A stretch of DNA of 64,000 bases, taken from NCBI RefSeq assembly GCF_006016075.1, contig NZ_CP040093.1:868001-932000 (forward strand). Reading direction: 5' to 3'. Both the position numbers and the translations under genes were made by a program. Within the stretch, counting starts at the first letter, position 1. Each line of letters begins with the position of its first letter. Under the pieces are notes generated by a model. It did not search any database. It had not been told where the DNA came from and saw only the letters and a list, made by a program, of their open reading frames with translations. Shown here one piece after another: positions 44,764 through 52,730 of this stretch. Origin of the DNA: Caloramator sp. E03. Lineage in GTDB: Bacteria; Bacillota; Clostridia; Clostridiales; Caloramatoraceae.

Positions 44764-46152
44764 CTACATTTTAACCATATACTTTTTCATTATTCTCACA
44801 GCTTTGTCAGGATATTTTTCTGAAAGAAGTCCCATAGCTGATAAAATATATGTCCTATCAATTAATATTTCAGGATTTAAAGGCTTTAAGAAATTTGGAG
44901 ATTCCATACTAAAAATTCCTGCACTTAATATCTTTTTAGGATTGCTGCTGTGAACTAAAACTCCTCCGGTTCCAATTAAATATCTAATATTCAAAAGGTC
45001 TTTTCCTACTTGAGAGTATATAATTCCCATTGGTGTATAAACGCTCTCTATAACTCCAACATGCCTTTCCATAGCCATTTCAGTTGCAACCATTCCAAGA
45101 GCCTCATCAAATTCAATTTCATTTATAGTTTTTGGAACTACATTTACATTTCTCTGCAAAAATTTACATCTTTCTTCAACATCAAATTGAGTGCCCGGTA
45201 CAAATTTTTTAATCCTTCTTGTTCCTGCTGCCTCAAATAGTGACACAGCACTTACTCTCATGCCAAGATCCCCCTCAACAGTTCGCTTAGCATAGGGCTC
45301 CTGAAGACCTCTTAATGTAACTCCTGGTTTTGAAGGCTCACCCTTTGCAATTGAATGAACATCGGTAGTTGCTCCACCTATATCTATTACAATAAGCTCT
45401 CCTATTCCTTCTTCTTTATCGGTACCATCAGCTAATATCCTCGCTGCCTTTAATACAGCAGCAGGAGTTGGCATTAATATTCCATTAATAAAGATTTCAG
45501 CCTTTTTCATTCCTTTGGCTTCAATTATTTTCTCCATGAATATTTCCCTTATTACTTCTCTTGCAGGCTCAACATTAATCGCATTAAGGCGGGGCATTAC
45601 GTTTTCAGTTGCTTTATAATATATTCCTTCTGCTTTAAATATATCTTCAATCTCATCCCTTGCGTTTTTGTTTCCTGCAACAACAACTGGAACGTTTTTT
45701 ATGTGTTTTGCTATAAGATTTGCATTGTGTATTATACAATCCTTATTTCCGCCATCAGTTCCTCCAGCAAGAAGAATAATATCAGGCTTTTTTGATATTA
45801 TTTCTTCAATTTCCCCCTTTGAAAGCTCATAGCTGTAAACTCCAAGTATTCTTGCTCCTGCTCCAAGAGCTGCCCTTTTTGCTGCCTCAGCAGTAAGTTC
45901 TGGAACAAGCCCTATTGCAATCATCTTAAGCCCCCCAGCAGCACTGCTGCATGCAAGCTTTTCTATAAAGTTAATATCTTTATCCTTTATATTTTCCATA
46001 AGCTTATTAAAAGCATTATTAAAACCTATCATTATATCATCTTCAACAGTTGTTAAATCTTTAGATGTTCCTATTATTTCTTCATTTTCTATATCAACAG
46101 CAGTGAGCTTTGTATAGGTGCTACCAAAATCTATTAAAAGTATTGCATCCAT
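44764..46152 (-). CDS. glmL: Glutamate mutase-associated protein MutL/GlmL (ASKHA ATPase)
   Basis: 462 residues: ILLIDFGSTYTKLTAVD is the actin/Hsp70-type phosphate-1 motif, LLAGGTDGGN and ELIVIDIGGATTDVHSI are the second phosphate and adenosine motifs. The family sits beside GlmS/GlmE and is thought to reactivate the mutase after loss of its coenzyme. The name MutL here has no link to mismatch repair. Confidence 0.93.
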   Translation of the reverse strand: MDAILLIDFGSTYTKLTAVDIENEEIIGTSKDLTTVEDDIMIGFNNAFNKLMENIKDKDINFIEKLACSSAAGGLKMIAIGLVPELTAEAAKRAALGAGARILGVYSYELSKGEIEEIISKKPDIILLAGGTDGGNKDCIIHNANLIAKHIKNVPVVVAGNKNARDEIEDIFKAEGIYYKATENVMPRLNAINVEPAREVIREIFMEKIIEAKGMKKAEIFINGILMPTPAAVLKAARILADGTDKEEGIGELIVIDIGGATTDVHSIAKGEPSKPGVTLRGLQEPYAKRTVEGDLGMRVSAVSLFEAAGTRRIKKFVPGTQFDVEERCKFLQRNVNVVPKTINEIEFDEALGMVATEMAMERHVGVIESVYTPMGIIYSQVGKDLLNIRYLIGTGGVLVHSSNPKKILSAGIFSMESPNFLKPLNPEILIDRTYILSAMGLLSEKYPDKAVRIMKKYMVKM

Positions 46153-46164
46153 ATTATCAACCTC

Positions 46165-46578
46165 TCAACTTTCAATACCAAGATCATGTTTCAAATCTTC
46201 AATTGCAGACTGTGGAGATGTTCCTGGTGGATAAACTCTATTAAATCCCATATCCTTAAACCTTTGCTCTACAGATTTCCAGTCCTGTTTACCAACAACA
46301 AGGTTGCCTCCAACATAAAGTATTATATCCTTAAGCCCTGCTTCATCACATTTTTCCCTAAGTCCCCTACAGTCAATCTCTCCATGACCATAGAGTGATG
46401 ATACAAGTATAGCACTGGCATTTGTTTCAATTGCAGCATTTATAAAATCTTCCTGTGGGCTTAAAACGCCTATGTTAATAACATTAAATCCCGCCTGAGA
46501 AAAAGCATGCTCTAAAATTTTATTTCCAACTGCGTGACAATCAGCACCTATAACTCCAAGTACAATGGTCTTATTCAT
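46165..46578 (-). CDS. glmS: Glutamate mutase sigma subunit (cobalamin-binding)
   Basis: 137 residues with the B12 motif D13-x-H15-x-x-G18 in [13 protein letters not shown], where His15 replaces the lower base of cobalamin, and the matching SxL ([14 protein letters not shown]) and GG ([10 protein letters not shown]) motifs of the Rossmann-like fold. It forms the coenzyme half of the mutase. RBS AAGGAGG precedes the ATG. Confidence 0.96.
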   Translation of the reverse strand: MNKTIVLGVIGADCHAVGNKILEHAFSQAGFNVINIGVLSPQEDFINAAIETNASAILVSSLYGHGEIDCRGLREKCDEAGLKDIILYVGGNLVVGKQDWKSVEQRFKDMGFNRVYPPGTSPQSAIEDLKHDLGIES

Positions 46579-46590
46579 ACATAAACCTCC

Positions 46591-47565
46591 TTAACCATTA
46601 TATTTGCTTTTTATTTCTATCATTTTAGCAATAACAGCCTTAACCGAATCATGATCAAGATTATAATCGAACCTTATAACTTCCTTTTTCCCCTTTGAAA
46701 GCCTTAAAACTTCGCTCTTTCTTCCTGGAGATACTATTAATACATCACTATTATCGATTACATTTTGAATATCCTCTTGTTTTCTGCTTATAGTGGCCTC
46801 AATTAGAATGTTTTCAAGGCCTGCAGATTTTAAAGCATTTTCAACTTTAAAGTGGAACTCTCTTGACAAACATACAAGTCCAAATTTAGTTTCTTTTGGA
46901 TATCTCGCAATTTTAACAATAGTTTCAAGAGAAGGGTTTATTGCAATCCCAAATACATCTTTATTAAAATTTGATATAAGGTTCCTTACTTCATTTACAT
47001 GATTAAAAGTTGTAATAACAAGTTGTGACTGCTCCATTACCTTTTTTGTTTTGTCTGCCATGTTGCTTAGCTCTGATATAGTAAGTGGAATTACATTAAA
47101 ATTAATTGCCTCAGAAAGCTGCATTGAAAAGTCCTTTGCCTGTTCTATGTTACATTCTATAAAAACAGCATTTATCTTTTTAATAAATTCTTCCTTTTCT
47201 TTTATCCTTTCCTGAACAAGTGCAAAAAACTCCTTTGTACTAAACCCCATTTCAATAGCTTCTTCAATTGCAAGATCAATAAATTTTAATATCTTATCCT
47301 TTATATCATGTTGTTTCCAAGTCTTTGCCTCCTCTGCAACAAAGGTACCGCGCCCCTGATAAGAAACTAATACTCCTTCCTGTTCTAAAAGGTTATAGGC
47401 AGCACTAACTGTATTCCTACTTGTATTAATAAGTTTTGCAAGTTCCCTTTCAGTAGGCATTTTTTCTCCTATCTTTAAGTTACCATTTTTAATCTCTTCC
47501 ATTATTTGCGATTTAATTTGTATGTATATCGGTATTCCGCTTTTCTTGTCTATGTATATATTCAT
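46591..47565 (-). CDS. GntR-family regulator of the glutamate-fermentation operon
   Basis: The N-terminal winged helix is GntR-type: IPIYIQIKSQIMEEIKNGNL, KMPTERELAKLINTSRNTVSAAYNLLEQEGVL and YQGRGTFVAEE. The remaining about 230 residues are not an aminotransferase fold; a long helix is followed by alternating segments (VIPLTISELS, LVITTFNHVNEV, VLIVSPG) that look like a ligand-binding domain of the type found in clostridial mutR-like regulators. ATG 47565 follows GAGGTGG. It is the first gene of the operon and lies beside four TCCAATT motifs, so autoregulation is likely. Confidence 0.87.
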   Translation of the reverse strand: MNIYIDKKSGIPIYIQIKSQIMEEIKNGNLKIGEKMPTERELAKLINTSRNTVSAAYNLLEQEGVLVSYQGRGTFVAEEAKTWKQHDIKDKILKFIDLAIEEAIEMGFSTKEFFALVQERIKEKEEFIKKINAVFIECNIEQAKDFSMQLSEAINFNVIPLTISELSNMADKTKKVMEQSQLVITTFNHVNEVRNLISNFNKDVFGIAINPSLETIVKIARYPKETKFGLVCLSREFHFKVENALKSAGLENILIEATISRKQEDIQNVIDNSDVLIVSPGRKSEVLRLSKGKKEVIRFDYNLDHDSVKAVIAKMIEIKSKYNG

Positions 47566-47580
47566 AACCCACCTCAATAG

Positions 47581-47608
47581 TCCAATTTGGGATTGGCTTA
47601 ATCCAATT
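47581..47608. promoter_or_regulatory. Candidate GntR operator (two TCCAATT motifs)
   Basis: TCCAATT at 47581-47587 and 47602-47608, with an intervening GGATTGG, gives overlapping direct and inverted repeats directly before the regulator's start codon. Two more TCCAATT copies lie at 47820-47826 and 47846-47852, before the radical SAM terminator region. Recognition by the GntR protein is inference. Confidence 0.4.
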
Positions 47609-47750
47609 TTATTTTACATTATTATTAAATTTTAAACTAATCACATAGATATTAAATATCATTAAAATGTTCTATTGTTTTCAATATATCCTATCTATAT
47701 AGATAAAATACGGTTTTTCCTTAATATATCTATCGTTTAAGCATAAAAAA

Positions 47751-47767
47751 AAGAGCTTTTGGCTCTT
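47751..47767 (-). terminator. Terminator of the radical SAM gene
   Basis: On the minus strand AAGAGC and GCTCTT with a five-base loop are followed by eight T's. It lies about 105 bases beyond the stop at 47872. The rest of 47566-47871 is AT-rich upstream DNA of the glutamate operon and contains no gene. Confidence 0.75.
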
Positions 47768-47871
47768 ATGATTTTTTTATACAAAAGTACTTGTATACAT
47801 ACATGAAAGGATTATATTGTCCAATTGTATACACTAATCCATTAATCCAATTTCAATTACAAAAATTCACG

Positions 47872-48498
47872 TTAAATGTTTTCTCTATCTTTATACATAA
47901 TAACCTTTTCCTTTGTGTTTGTCTTAAACTTTAATAATGCATTCTGTTCATTAGTATTTACACACTCGAATATATATCCTATGTTTTTATAGCTTTCTCT
48001 AATTTTTTTTATAAATTCAAATGTTAAAATATCTGCCTTAACACTTATATCCTTCGTCAGAAAAACTGATTTTAATGTTACATTTAATCCATTTTTAAGG
48101 GCCTTTTCAATAGCACCTTTAATTGTTGAAATATCAGTAAATGCAGAATGAAAATAATCATATTCTATTATAATCCCATAAAGGCCTATTTCTTTTAATT
48201 CATTTAAAGAATATAAATAGGTTTCAATATCCCCCCAAAATCCATTAGTAATTATATATTTTTTTGCATCTATATTTTTTATTTTCTTTAAATATTTATA
48301 AATCATTCCTATATAAAGAAAAGGTTCTCCTCCTTCAATTATTATGTAATCTCTATATCCATCTTCATATAGTTTTACTATTTTGTTTCTAAAGTTATTT
48401 ACCTCCATTATTCCTTTTCTGTAAGGACCACACTTATATCTGCAATTTCCACACATAAAATTACAATTATATGTAACTATAATTCTTATGCCACTCAT
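47872..48498 (-). CDS. Radical SAM protein, small
   Basis: A 208-residue protein with the cluster motif CNFMCGNC (Cx3Cx2C) at about residue 14 and IIEGGEPFLYIGMIYKYLK, the GGE motif that binds S-adenosylmethionine. One more cysteine follows closely (YKCGPY). There is no C-terminal SPASM-type cysteine cluster and the barrel is short. It could be an activase-like or small-molecule enzyme; the substrate is unknown. ATG 48498 follows AAGAGGTG. Confidence 0.8.
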   Translation of the reverse strand: MSGIRIIVTYNCNFMCGNCRYKCGPYRKGIMEVNNFRNKIVKLYEDGYRDYIIIEGGEPFLYIGMIYKYLKKIKNIDAKKYIITNGFWGDIETYLYSLNELKEIGLYGIIIEYDYFHSAFTDISTIKGAIEKALKNGLNVTLKSVFLTKDISVKADILTFEFIKKIRESYKNIGYIFECVNTNEQNALLKFKTNTKEKVIMYKDRENI

Positions 48499-48605
48499 GC
48501 CAACACCTCTTCCATATTTTAACATATTTTATATATACTCTCAACACAAATCTAAGGAATATAAAATTTAGAAATAGACAAAATATAGATTAAGGAGGTA
48601 TTGAT

Positions 48606-48782
48606 ATGATCGAAAATTTAAGATGCAGTGTAGCAAATTGTGTATATAACAGCAATAACCTTTGTACTGCCAACCACGTTGATATATATCCAATAGGCAA
48701 CGGTATTGCAAACAGTAGTGAAGGAACGGGCTGTAAAACTTTCAAGCCCAAATCTGAGTATCCTTTTCTTGTATATAAATAA
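48606..48782 (+). CDS. DUF1540 domain protein
   Basis: 58 residues starting at ATG 48606, eight bases after AAGGAGG. Cysteines in LRCSVANCVYNSNNLC and TGCKTFKP fit the DUF1540 pattern (Cx4Cx7C ... C), a probable small metal-binding domain common in spore-formers. Too short for usual cutoffs but supported by RBS, motif and terminator. Confidence 0.8.
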   Translation: MIENLRCSVANCVYNSNNLCTANHVDIYPIGNGIANSSEGTGCKTFKPKSEYPFLVYK

Positions 48783-48803
48783 TAAATATCTTATATAAAA
48801 ACG

Positions 48804-48835
48804 AAAATAGCTGATGAAAAATCATCAGCTATTTT
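48804..48835. terminator. Shared bidirectional terminator
   Basis: AAAATAGCTGATGA and TCATCAGCTATTTT form a perfect 14-bp stem with loop AAAA between two convergent genes (DUF1540 gene and the riboswitch-controlled gene). Confidence 0.85.
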
Positions 48836-48841
48836 GATAAT

Positions 48842-49615
48842 CTATTTTCTTTTCGCTGCCCATGCTATTGCTGCCTGATGTCTTGGATCTTTTTTCCCAT
48901 CTTTATGTCTTGTACTATTTAAGAAATGTACATCAAAATGTCCGTCCATTCCATTCCCTTTAACAACATCAAGGTTTTCTCCTCTGCTATATCCTCCTGA
49001 ACGCCTACTTACAGTTTGATATGCAGGTGCTGAATCAACTCCAGCATGTGGCATTGCACTCATAGACGCAATCAGTTTTCTTCCTCTTACGCTTATTATA
49101 ACAGGTCTCACATCCCAACTAAAGCCCTTCCAGATACTTTTTATTATCTGTGTATCCTTTGATGTAAGAGCCTCACAATCTGCATGGTTTGTACCCATAG
49201 TTCTTTTTATTTTAAAAGTTTTCCCGGTTTTAATATCCGTAACCTGTGCAATATCCCCTATCCTAAAGACATACCTTGCAGATTTCCACCAATCAAGAAC
49301 TTCACCTTTAGTAACAGGCTTTGAAGAATTAGATGATACTTTTGTTTTAGTAGTCGTTGTTGTTTTATTCTGCGAAGTTTTCACTTGTGAAGTATTTGTT
49401 TTCTCTTGTTTAGTTTTCTCAGCATCTGTTTTGTTTTCTGCTACAGCTTTTGATACTGATGCACGCCTTTCTATTTCAATAGGCTCACTTTTAGCAGTAC
49501 TAATTGCAGCTACATTTCCTTCTATAGAAGTTTTTTTATCAAAGCTGTATGCAGAAAGCGTACTAATTATTAGCCCAAACAGTATGCCAAGAAAAATTGG
49601 TAAATTTCTTTTCAT
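48842..49615 (-). CDS. Secreted wall-associated protein under c-di-AMP riboswitch control
   Basis: 257 residues: a signal peptide or anchor (LPIFLGILFGLIISTLSAYSF), a low-complexity Lys/Thr/Ser linker (about 65-98) and a C-terminal domain of about 155 residues starting KGEVLDWWKSARYVF, with KRTMGTNHADCEALT, MSAMPHAGVDSAPA and GMDGHFDVHFLNSTRHKDG. This domain recurs at the end of Firmicute proteins with SH3, LysM or peptidoglycan-binding parts; its His/Asp/Cys-rich motifs suggest a metal-dependent hydrolase, but no activity is established that I know of. The riboswitch class commonly controls wall-remodelling genes, which fits. Confidence 0.75.
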   Translation of the reverse strand: MKRNLPIFLGILFGLIISTLSAYSFDKKTSIEGNVAAISTAKSEPIEIERRASVSKAVAENKTDAEKTKQEKTNTSQVKTSQNKTTTTTKTKVSSNSSKPVTKGEVLDWWKSARYVFRIGDIAQVTDIKTGKTFKIKRTMGTNHADCEALTSKDTQIIKSIWKGFSWDVRPVIISVRGRKLIASMSAMPHAGVDSAPAYQTVSRRSGGYSRGENLDVVKGNGMDGHFDVHFLNSTRHKDGKKDPRHQAAIAWAAKRK

Positions 49616-49629
49616 AATAACACCTCTCT

Positions 49630-49728
49630 TAAGCCTACGAGGTTAGTTGACGGGTTCGGGAAGAGAGAGTCCCTACCTTTCGGATTCACCCCAAAATTGA
49701 TCCCCCGCTGCATAAAGCATTCGGCTAT
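49630..49728 (-). ncRNA. c-di-AMP riboswitch (ydaO/yuaA leader)
   Basis: The leader of the preceding wall-protein gene contains the class signatures on the minus strand: AGCCGAATGC at the 5' side, GCGGGGGATCAATTTTGGGG, GGTGAATCC and AGGTAGGG, then CCGAACCCGTCAACTAACC and TCGTAGGCT closing the outer stem. These match the ydaO-type c-di-AMP aptamer. No terminator lies between it and the ATG, and the aptamer pyrimidine tract (reverse complement of 49661-49669) is complementary to the RBS AAGAGAGG (49630-49623), so control may be translational. A TATAAT at 49756-49751 supplies a promoter. Confidence 0.92.
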
Positions 49729-49820
49729 TGTTTAATAACTTGTCTACTATATTATACATAAAGCAATTATAAATTGGAACAGGTTTTTTTTGTTATATTA
49801 TATCATATTATGTAGTATTT

Positions 49821-50387
49821 TTATCTTTGAATCATACCATTCATAGCAAAATCTACAAATGAATGTATAACAGTATCAATGTCATTATCACTATGTAAAA
49901 GACTATATACTATTATTGATGCCATCATTCCAAAAAAATTGTATGGAATAAGCTCAGTCCTTTCTTTATCTATATGCCCTTCTTCAGCTGCTTCCTTTAT
50001 GTATTCACCTATTATTTTAAAATACTTTGATAATGCTTCCCTAAGTTGGTTTTGTCTTTCTTCATCTCCCCACATTTGACTGAACATAGTTTTAAAAAAT
50101 TCAAAGTAATCCGTTACAAGTACAAGTTGAATTTTACATATAGCCTCAAGTTTTTCACGTGGATTTGAAATATACTGTGTTCTATTTTTTATTTCATCTA
50201 CAATTAATTTTATCTCTTCATCAATTATAAACTTAAAAATATCTTCTTTGCTTTTAAAATGATAATATAAAGTTCCTTTTGCTACTCCGGCAATTTCAGC
50301 TATCTCATCCATAGTAGATTTATGAAATCCTTTACGTGAAAAAGCTTTTATAGCAGCATCAAATATTAGTTTTTTAGTTTTATTCAT
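49821..50387 (-). CDS. TetR-family transcriptional regulator
   Basis: 188 residues. The N-terminal HTH reads KLIFDAAIKAFSRKGF, then STMDEIAEIAGVAKGTLYYHFKSKEDIF, a classic TetR recognition helix. The C-terminal helical domain (from about 60) should bind a small hydrophobic ligand; it ends VIHSFVDFAMNGM, a form close to the fatty-acid or multidrug regulators of clostridia. ATG 50387 follows GGGGTGG. No obvious target gene is divergent; the nearest, across 300 bases, is the small-protein cluster. Confidence 0.9.
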   Translation of the reverse strand: MNKTKKLIFDAAIKAFSRKGFHKSTMDEIAEIAGVAKGTLYYHFKSKEDIFKFIIDEEIKLIVDEIKNRTQYISNPREKLEAICKIQLVLVTDYFEFFKTMFSQMWGDEERQNQLREALSKYFKIIGEYIKEAAEEGHIDKERTELIPYNFFGMMASIIVYSLLHSDNDIDTVIHSFVDFAMNGMIQR

Positions 50388-50617
50388 CTGTACCACCCCT
50401 GCATTAATATAATTTGATTATTACACAAAAATTAAATTTATACAATCCAATATAATTTAATTTTAATCACTCTAAAAAGCAAGTTAATCTATCAAATTGT
50501 CGACAAACCCTTATTGTGTTAGGAACTTTGCAAAAGCAAACTTTTTCAACAGCCTAATCTATATCTTTATAGAAAATATATATTCGTGAGAAATCCAATT
50601 TTTTTTATTTCCTTGTC
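50388..50617. other. Intergenic region before the small-protein cluster
   Basis: No gene is seen between the TetR start and the promoter at 50618. Around 50520-50555 the words AACTTTGCAAAAGCAAACTT and TTTTTCAACAGCC give a short hairpin (TTGC/GCAA) whose right part resembles the outer end of some insertion sequences. With no partner end or transposase nearby, it may be an IS scar or chance. Confidence 0.3.
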
Positions 50618-50644
50618 ACCTTTTTATACCAAATTCATACACTA
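50618..50644 (+). promoter_or_regulatory. Sigma-K-like promoter of the small-protein cluster
   Basis: AC (50618-50619), a 16-base spacer and CATACACTA (50636-50644) match the mother-cell sigma-K pattern (AC, 16 bases, CATAnnnTA). The -10 also fits sigma-E, but no sigma-E -35 (ATATT type) is placed correctly. No good sigma-A promoter was found before the first gene. Confidence 0.45.
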
Positions 50645-50701
50645 TTATTAGAAAAGATAACATTATTCGACAGAAAAATATCTGAAAAGGGGGCTGTGGT
50701 C

Positions 50702-51019
50702 TTGGATAACTTAGGTAGTTTTTTTAAAGAAAACAATTTAAATACAAATACTATTATTATTGTTTTAATAGTTTTAATCATCATATTTGGTTATGGAAAT
50801 ACAAGTGTATGTGGTTTCAATTTTGGATGTTTTAATCCTGCAAATATTTCACCTACAGGAGTTAGCCCTGAAAGCATAGATAAAAGCTGCTGCTGTAATA
50901 AAGGATATTATACACCAGGATACTACAAAGGTGGAAACTCGTTTATATGGATACTAATAATAGCTTTTTTCCTCTTATGTTTATGCAAAAAAGATAAAAG
51001 AGATCACTGCTGTGACTAA
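50702..51019 (+). CDS. Small Cys-rich membrane protein, cluster gene 1
   Basis: About 105 residues with two hydrophobic helices: TIIIVLIVLIIIFGY near the N-terminus and FIWILIIAFFLLCLC near the C-terminus. Between them is a Cys/Gly/Pro segment (VCGFNFGCFNP, CCCNKGYYTPGYY) and the tail is KKDKRDHCCD. The TTG at 50702 is eight bases after AAGGGGG, better than the GTG at 50696. No known family is recognised; the tail and second helix match cluster gene 2. The first gene behind the sigma-K-like promoter. Confidence 0.65.
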   Translation: MDNLGSFFKENNLNTNTIIIVLIVLIIIFGYGNTSVCGFNFGCFNPANISPTGVSPESIDKSCCCNKGYYTPGYYKGGNSFIWILIIAFFLLCLCKKDKRDHCCD

Positions 51020-51046
51020 TTTAATCTAATCAATAAGGAGGGATAA

Positions 51047-51244
51047 ATGATGTCTCAATCAGGTTGTGGTTACAGATGTTGCCCACCTAATCCTTGCAAT
51101 CCATGCAGTCCTATGTTTAATCCTTGTTCAGTAGGATGTAATACTTTTGGAATAGGTAGCAATTGGTGGATATGGATTTTAGTAATTCTCTTCTTCCTTT
51201 GCTTGTATAATAAACCAGATCATCGTGACTATTGTGATGATTAA
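51047..51244 (+). CDS. Small Cys/Pro-rich membrane protein, cluster gene 2
   Basis: 65 residues: nine cysteines, most in the first 31 residues (CGYRCCPPNPCNPCSPM), one hydrophobic helix NWWIWILVILFFLCLY, and a polar tail KPDHRDYCDD. The tail and helix resemble those of gene 1 (KKDKRDHCCD), so the pair are paralogues. AAGGAGGG precedes two adjacent ATGs (51047, 51050). The cysteines suggest disulfide cross-linking or metal binding; unproven. Confidence 0.65.
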   Translation: MMSQSGCGYRCCPPNPCNPCSPMFNPCSVGCNTFGIGSNWWIWILVILFFLCLYNKPDHRDYCDD

Positions 51245-51307
51245 TTTAAACTTAAATAAATTATTCGGGGGATTTTCCCCCTACATAAAAAAGATGAGGT
51301 GAGATGT

Positions 51308-51568
51308 ATGATGGAAAGTGAAATACATCAATTTTTAAAGCTAATATCAAACATTAATATAAATCCTTACGCTAACAATTTAAAATTAAAGCAGGACGAT
51401 GAAAGAATAAAAATATTAAATACACTTAAGGATTTTTTACCCGATGATAAAAAGTTTATTATTGATGATATTATAAATACATTTAGTTCCATAGGTGAAA
51501 CTAATAGCTTAAAATCTGCTTCAGACAATACAGAAACTTTTAATCAAAGTGAAAATTCCCAATCGTAA
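51308..51568 (+). CDS. Small soluble protein with FLPxDKxxIIDDIIN domain, cluster gene 3
   Basis: About 86 residues, no hydrophobic helix. The core ERIKILNTLKDFLPDDKKF and IIDDIINTFSSIG is shared with the last gene of the cluster (VEVLNSLKPFLPEDKCKM, IDDIINFLRLKG). The rest is Asn/Ser/Glu-rich. It is probably a small helical module; partner and function unknown. ATG 51308 follows GAGGTGAG. Confidence 0.6.
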   Translation: MMESEIHQFLKLISNININPYANNLKLKQDDERIKILNTLKDFLPDDKKFIIDDIINTFSSIGETNSLKSASDNTETFNQSENSQS

Positions 51569-51623
51569 AATCAAAAATCTACATTCAGATATAAAATAAG
51601 TGGTTATAAAGCGAGGTGGCAAT

Positions 51624-51929
51624 ATGGATTTTGGTAATATTTTAGGAAGGAACTTTGGTAAAGGCAATAACTGGCTGTTAATACTTCTTCTCCTTTTAAT
51701 AGTAATACCATCCCTTAGTGGCTCTGGTGCAAATCCTTCTGGAGGAAACCTTGTATATTTTAGTCCTAATGTTGCAGGAGCAGGTACTGATGGCTGTAAT
51801 CAATTTGGATTCTTTAACAAGTACTCCTCCCAAAGTGGCTTAGGTGGAAATGTTCTCTTCATTATACTGATACTTGCTCTTTTGCTTCTTCTTGGTCAAC
51901 GCAGTAGCAATGAAGAAGATAGTGTTTGA
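51624..51929 (+). CDS. Small Gly-rich membrane protein, cluster gene 4
   Basis: 101 residues with a first helix (WLLILLLLLIVIPSL), a Gly/Ser/Asn-rich middle (GSGANPSGGNLVYFSP), the motif FGFFNKYSSQSG, and a second helix (VLFIILILALLLLLG). Gene 8 has the same FGFFN-YSS word and final helix. ATG 51624 follows GAGGTGG. No enzyme-like feature is visible. Confidence 0.65.
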   Translation: MDFGNILGRNFGKGNNWLLILLLLLIVIPSLSGSGANPSGGNLVYFSPNVAGAGTDGCNQFGFFNKYSSQSGLGGNVLFIILILALLLLLGQRSSNEEDSV

Positions 51930-51963
51930 TAGAGCTAACGTCGACTGAAAGTGAGGAGATAAA

Positions 51964-52200
51964 ATGTCAAGAAGATATAATAAATGCTGCTGTAAGTATA
52001 AAAAAACCTTAGATTTATGTCCCTATGATAATGGATATTTTAACATGTATTATCTATGTATCTTAATTCTTATCATATTGCAGTTTGGAAGAAAAAATTG
52101 TAGCAAGGATAAACAGTTAATTGATAACAGCATTTTATTTATTATAACCTTATTCTTACTTGTAAACTGTAGCTGTAGAGATGCTTATTGTAAATGTTAA
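51964..52200 (+). CDS. Small membrane protein with YjcZ-like C-terminal helix, cluster gene 5
   Basis: 78 residues: a Cys-rich basic N-terminus (RRYNKCCCKYKK), a first helix (LCILILIILQFG), then LIDNSILFIITLFLLVNCSC. The last part resembles the tiny sporulation-associated YjcZ family (FxLIVVLFILLxIVGC). Genes 6 and 7 are close paralogues. RBS GTGAGGAG precedes the ATG. The 280 bases after it (52201-52481) hold no gene; a TATAAT at 52334 with TTGATA 15 bases before may be a weak promoter. Confidence 0.65.
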   Translation: MSRRYNKCCCKYKKTLDLCPYDNGYFNMYYLCILILIILQFGRKNCSKDKQLIDNSILFIITLFLLVNCSCRDAYCKC

Positions 52201-52481
52201 TAGCTTGTAGTTTCCTGTAATTTGTTTATCATTAAAATTAAAATCTTATGTAATAGCATACTGCTCCAAATGTCTTTTCACTTATAATCTTCATTCTATA
52301 GTACAGAAGTTTTTGATAAAGAAGAATATATACTATAATTGATTAATCAACAATGGAATTCTCTTTATAATTACTCCCTTCCTTATGTTGTATATGAGAT
52401 GAATCCTAATTAAACACAAAAGTAAAAAATTTAGGTTAAAAATAAAAATCAGTTTCATTAAGAAGAAAAGGAGGTTTTAAA

Positions 52482-52730
52482 ATGTCAAAGAAACATTCAA
52501 AATGCTGCTATCCTGTTTATCAGCCATATTCTGGAGGTATGAACTGCAAATGTAACTTCGGTAATCCATGGACATTAATAATTCTTATTTTAATAGTATT
52601 AAAATTTTCATCTGGAAAAGATCATGGATGGGGCGGAGGGATGATTGATAATAGTATACTCTTTATAATTGCTTTATTCCTTCTTGTATACTGTGGATGT
52701 GGTAAAGGTTTAATGAAGTACGACTGCTAA
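52482..52730 (+). CDS. Small membrane protein with YjcZ-like helix, cluster gene 6
   Basis: 82 residues. MSKKHSKCCYPVYQPYSGG, then a helix NPWTLIILILIVLKFS, then a Gly-rich hinge and IDNSILFIIALFLLVYCGC. Gene 7 repeats both helices nearly exactly. A strong AAAAGGAGG RBS lies upstream. The pair of short helices and the Cys-Gly-Cys tail suggest an oligomerising membrane peptide. Confidence 0.68.
   Translation: MSKKHSKCCYPVYQPYSGGMNCKCNFGNPWTLIILILIVLKFSSGKDHGWGGGMIDNSILFIIALFLLVYCGCGKGLMKYDC

Noticed and set aside
44764-46152. MutL as a DNA mismatch-repair protein
   Set aside because: The motifs are of the actin/Hsp70-type ATPase fold and the gene lies between glmS and glmE; only the name is shared.
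50520-50560. Insertion-sequence end remnant upstream of the small-protein cluster
   Set aside because: Only a short hairpin and an IS-like word are present; no matching second end or target duplication was found.
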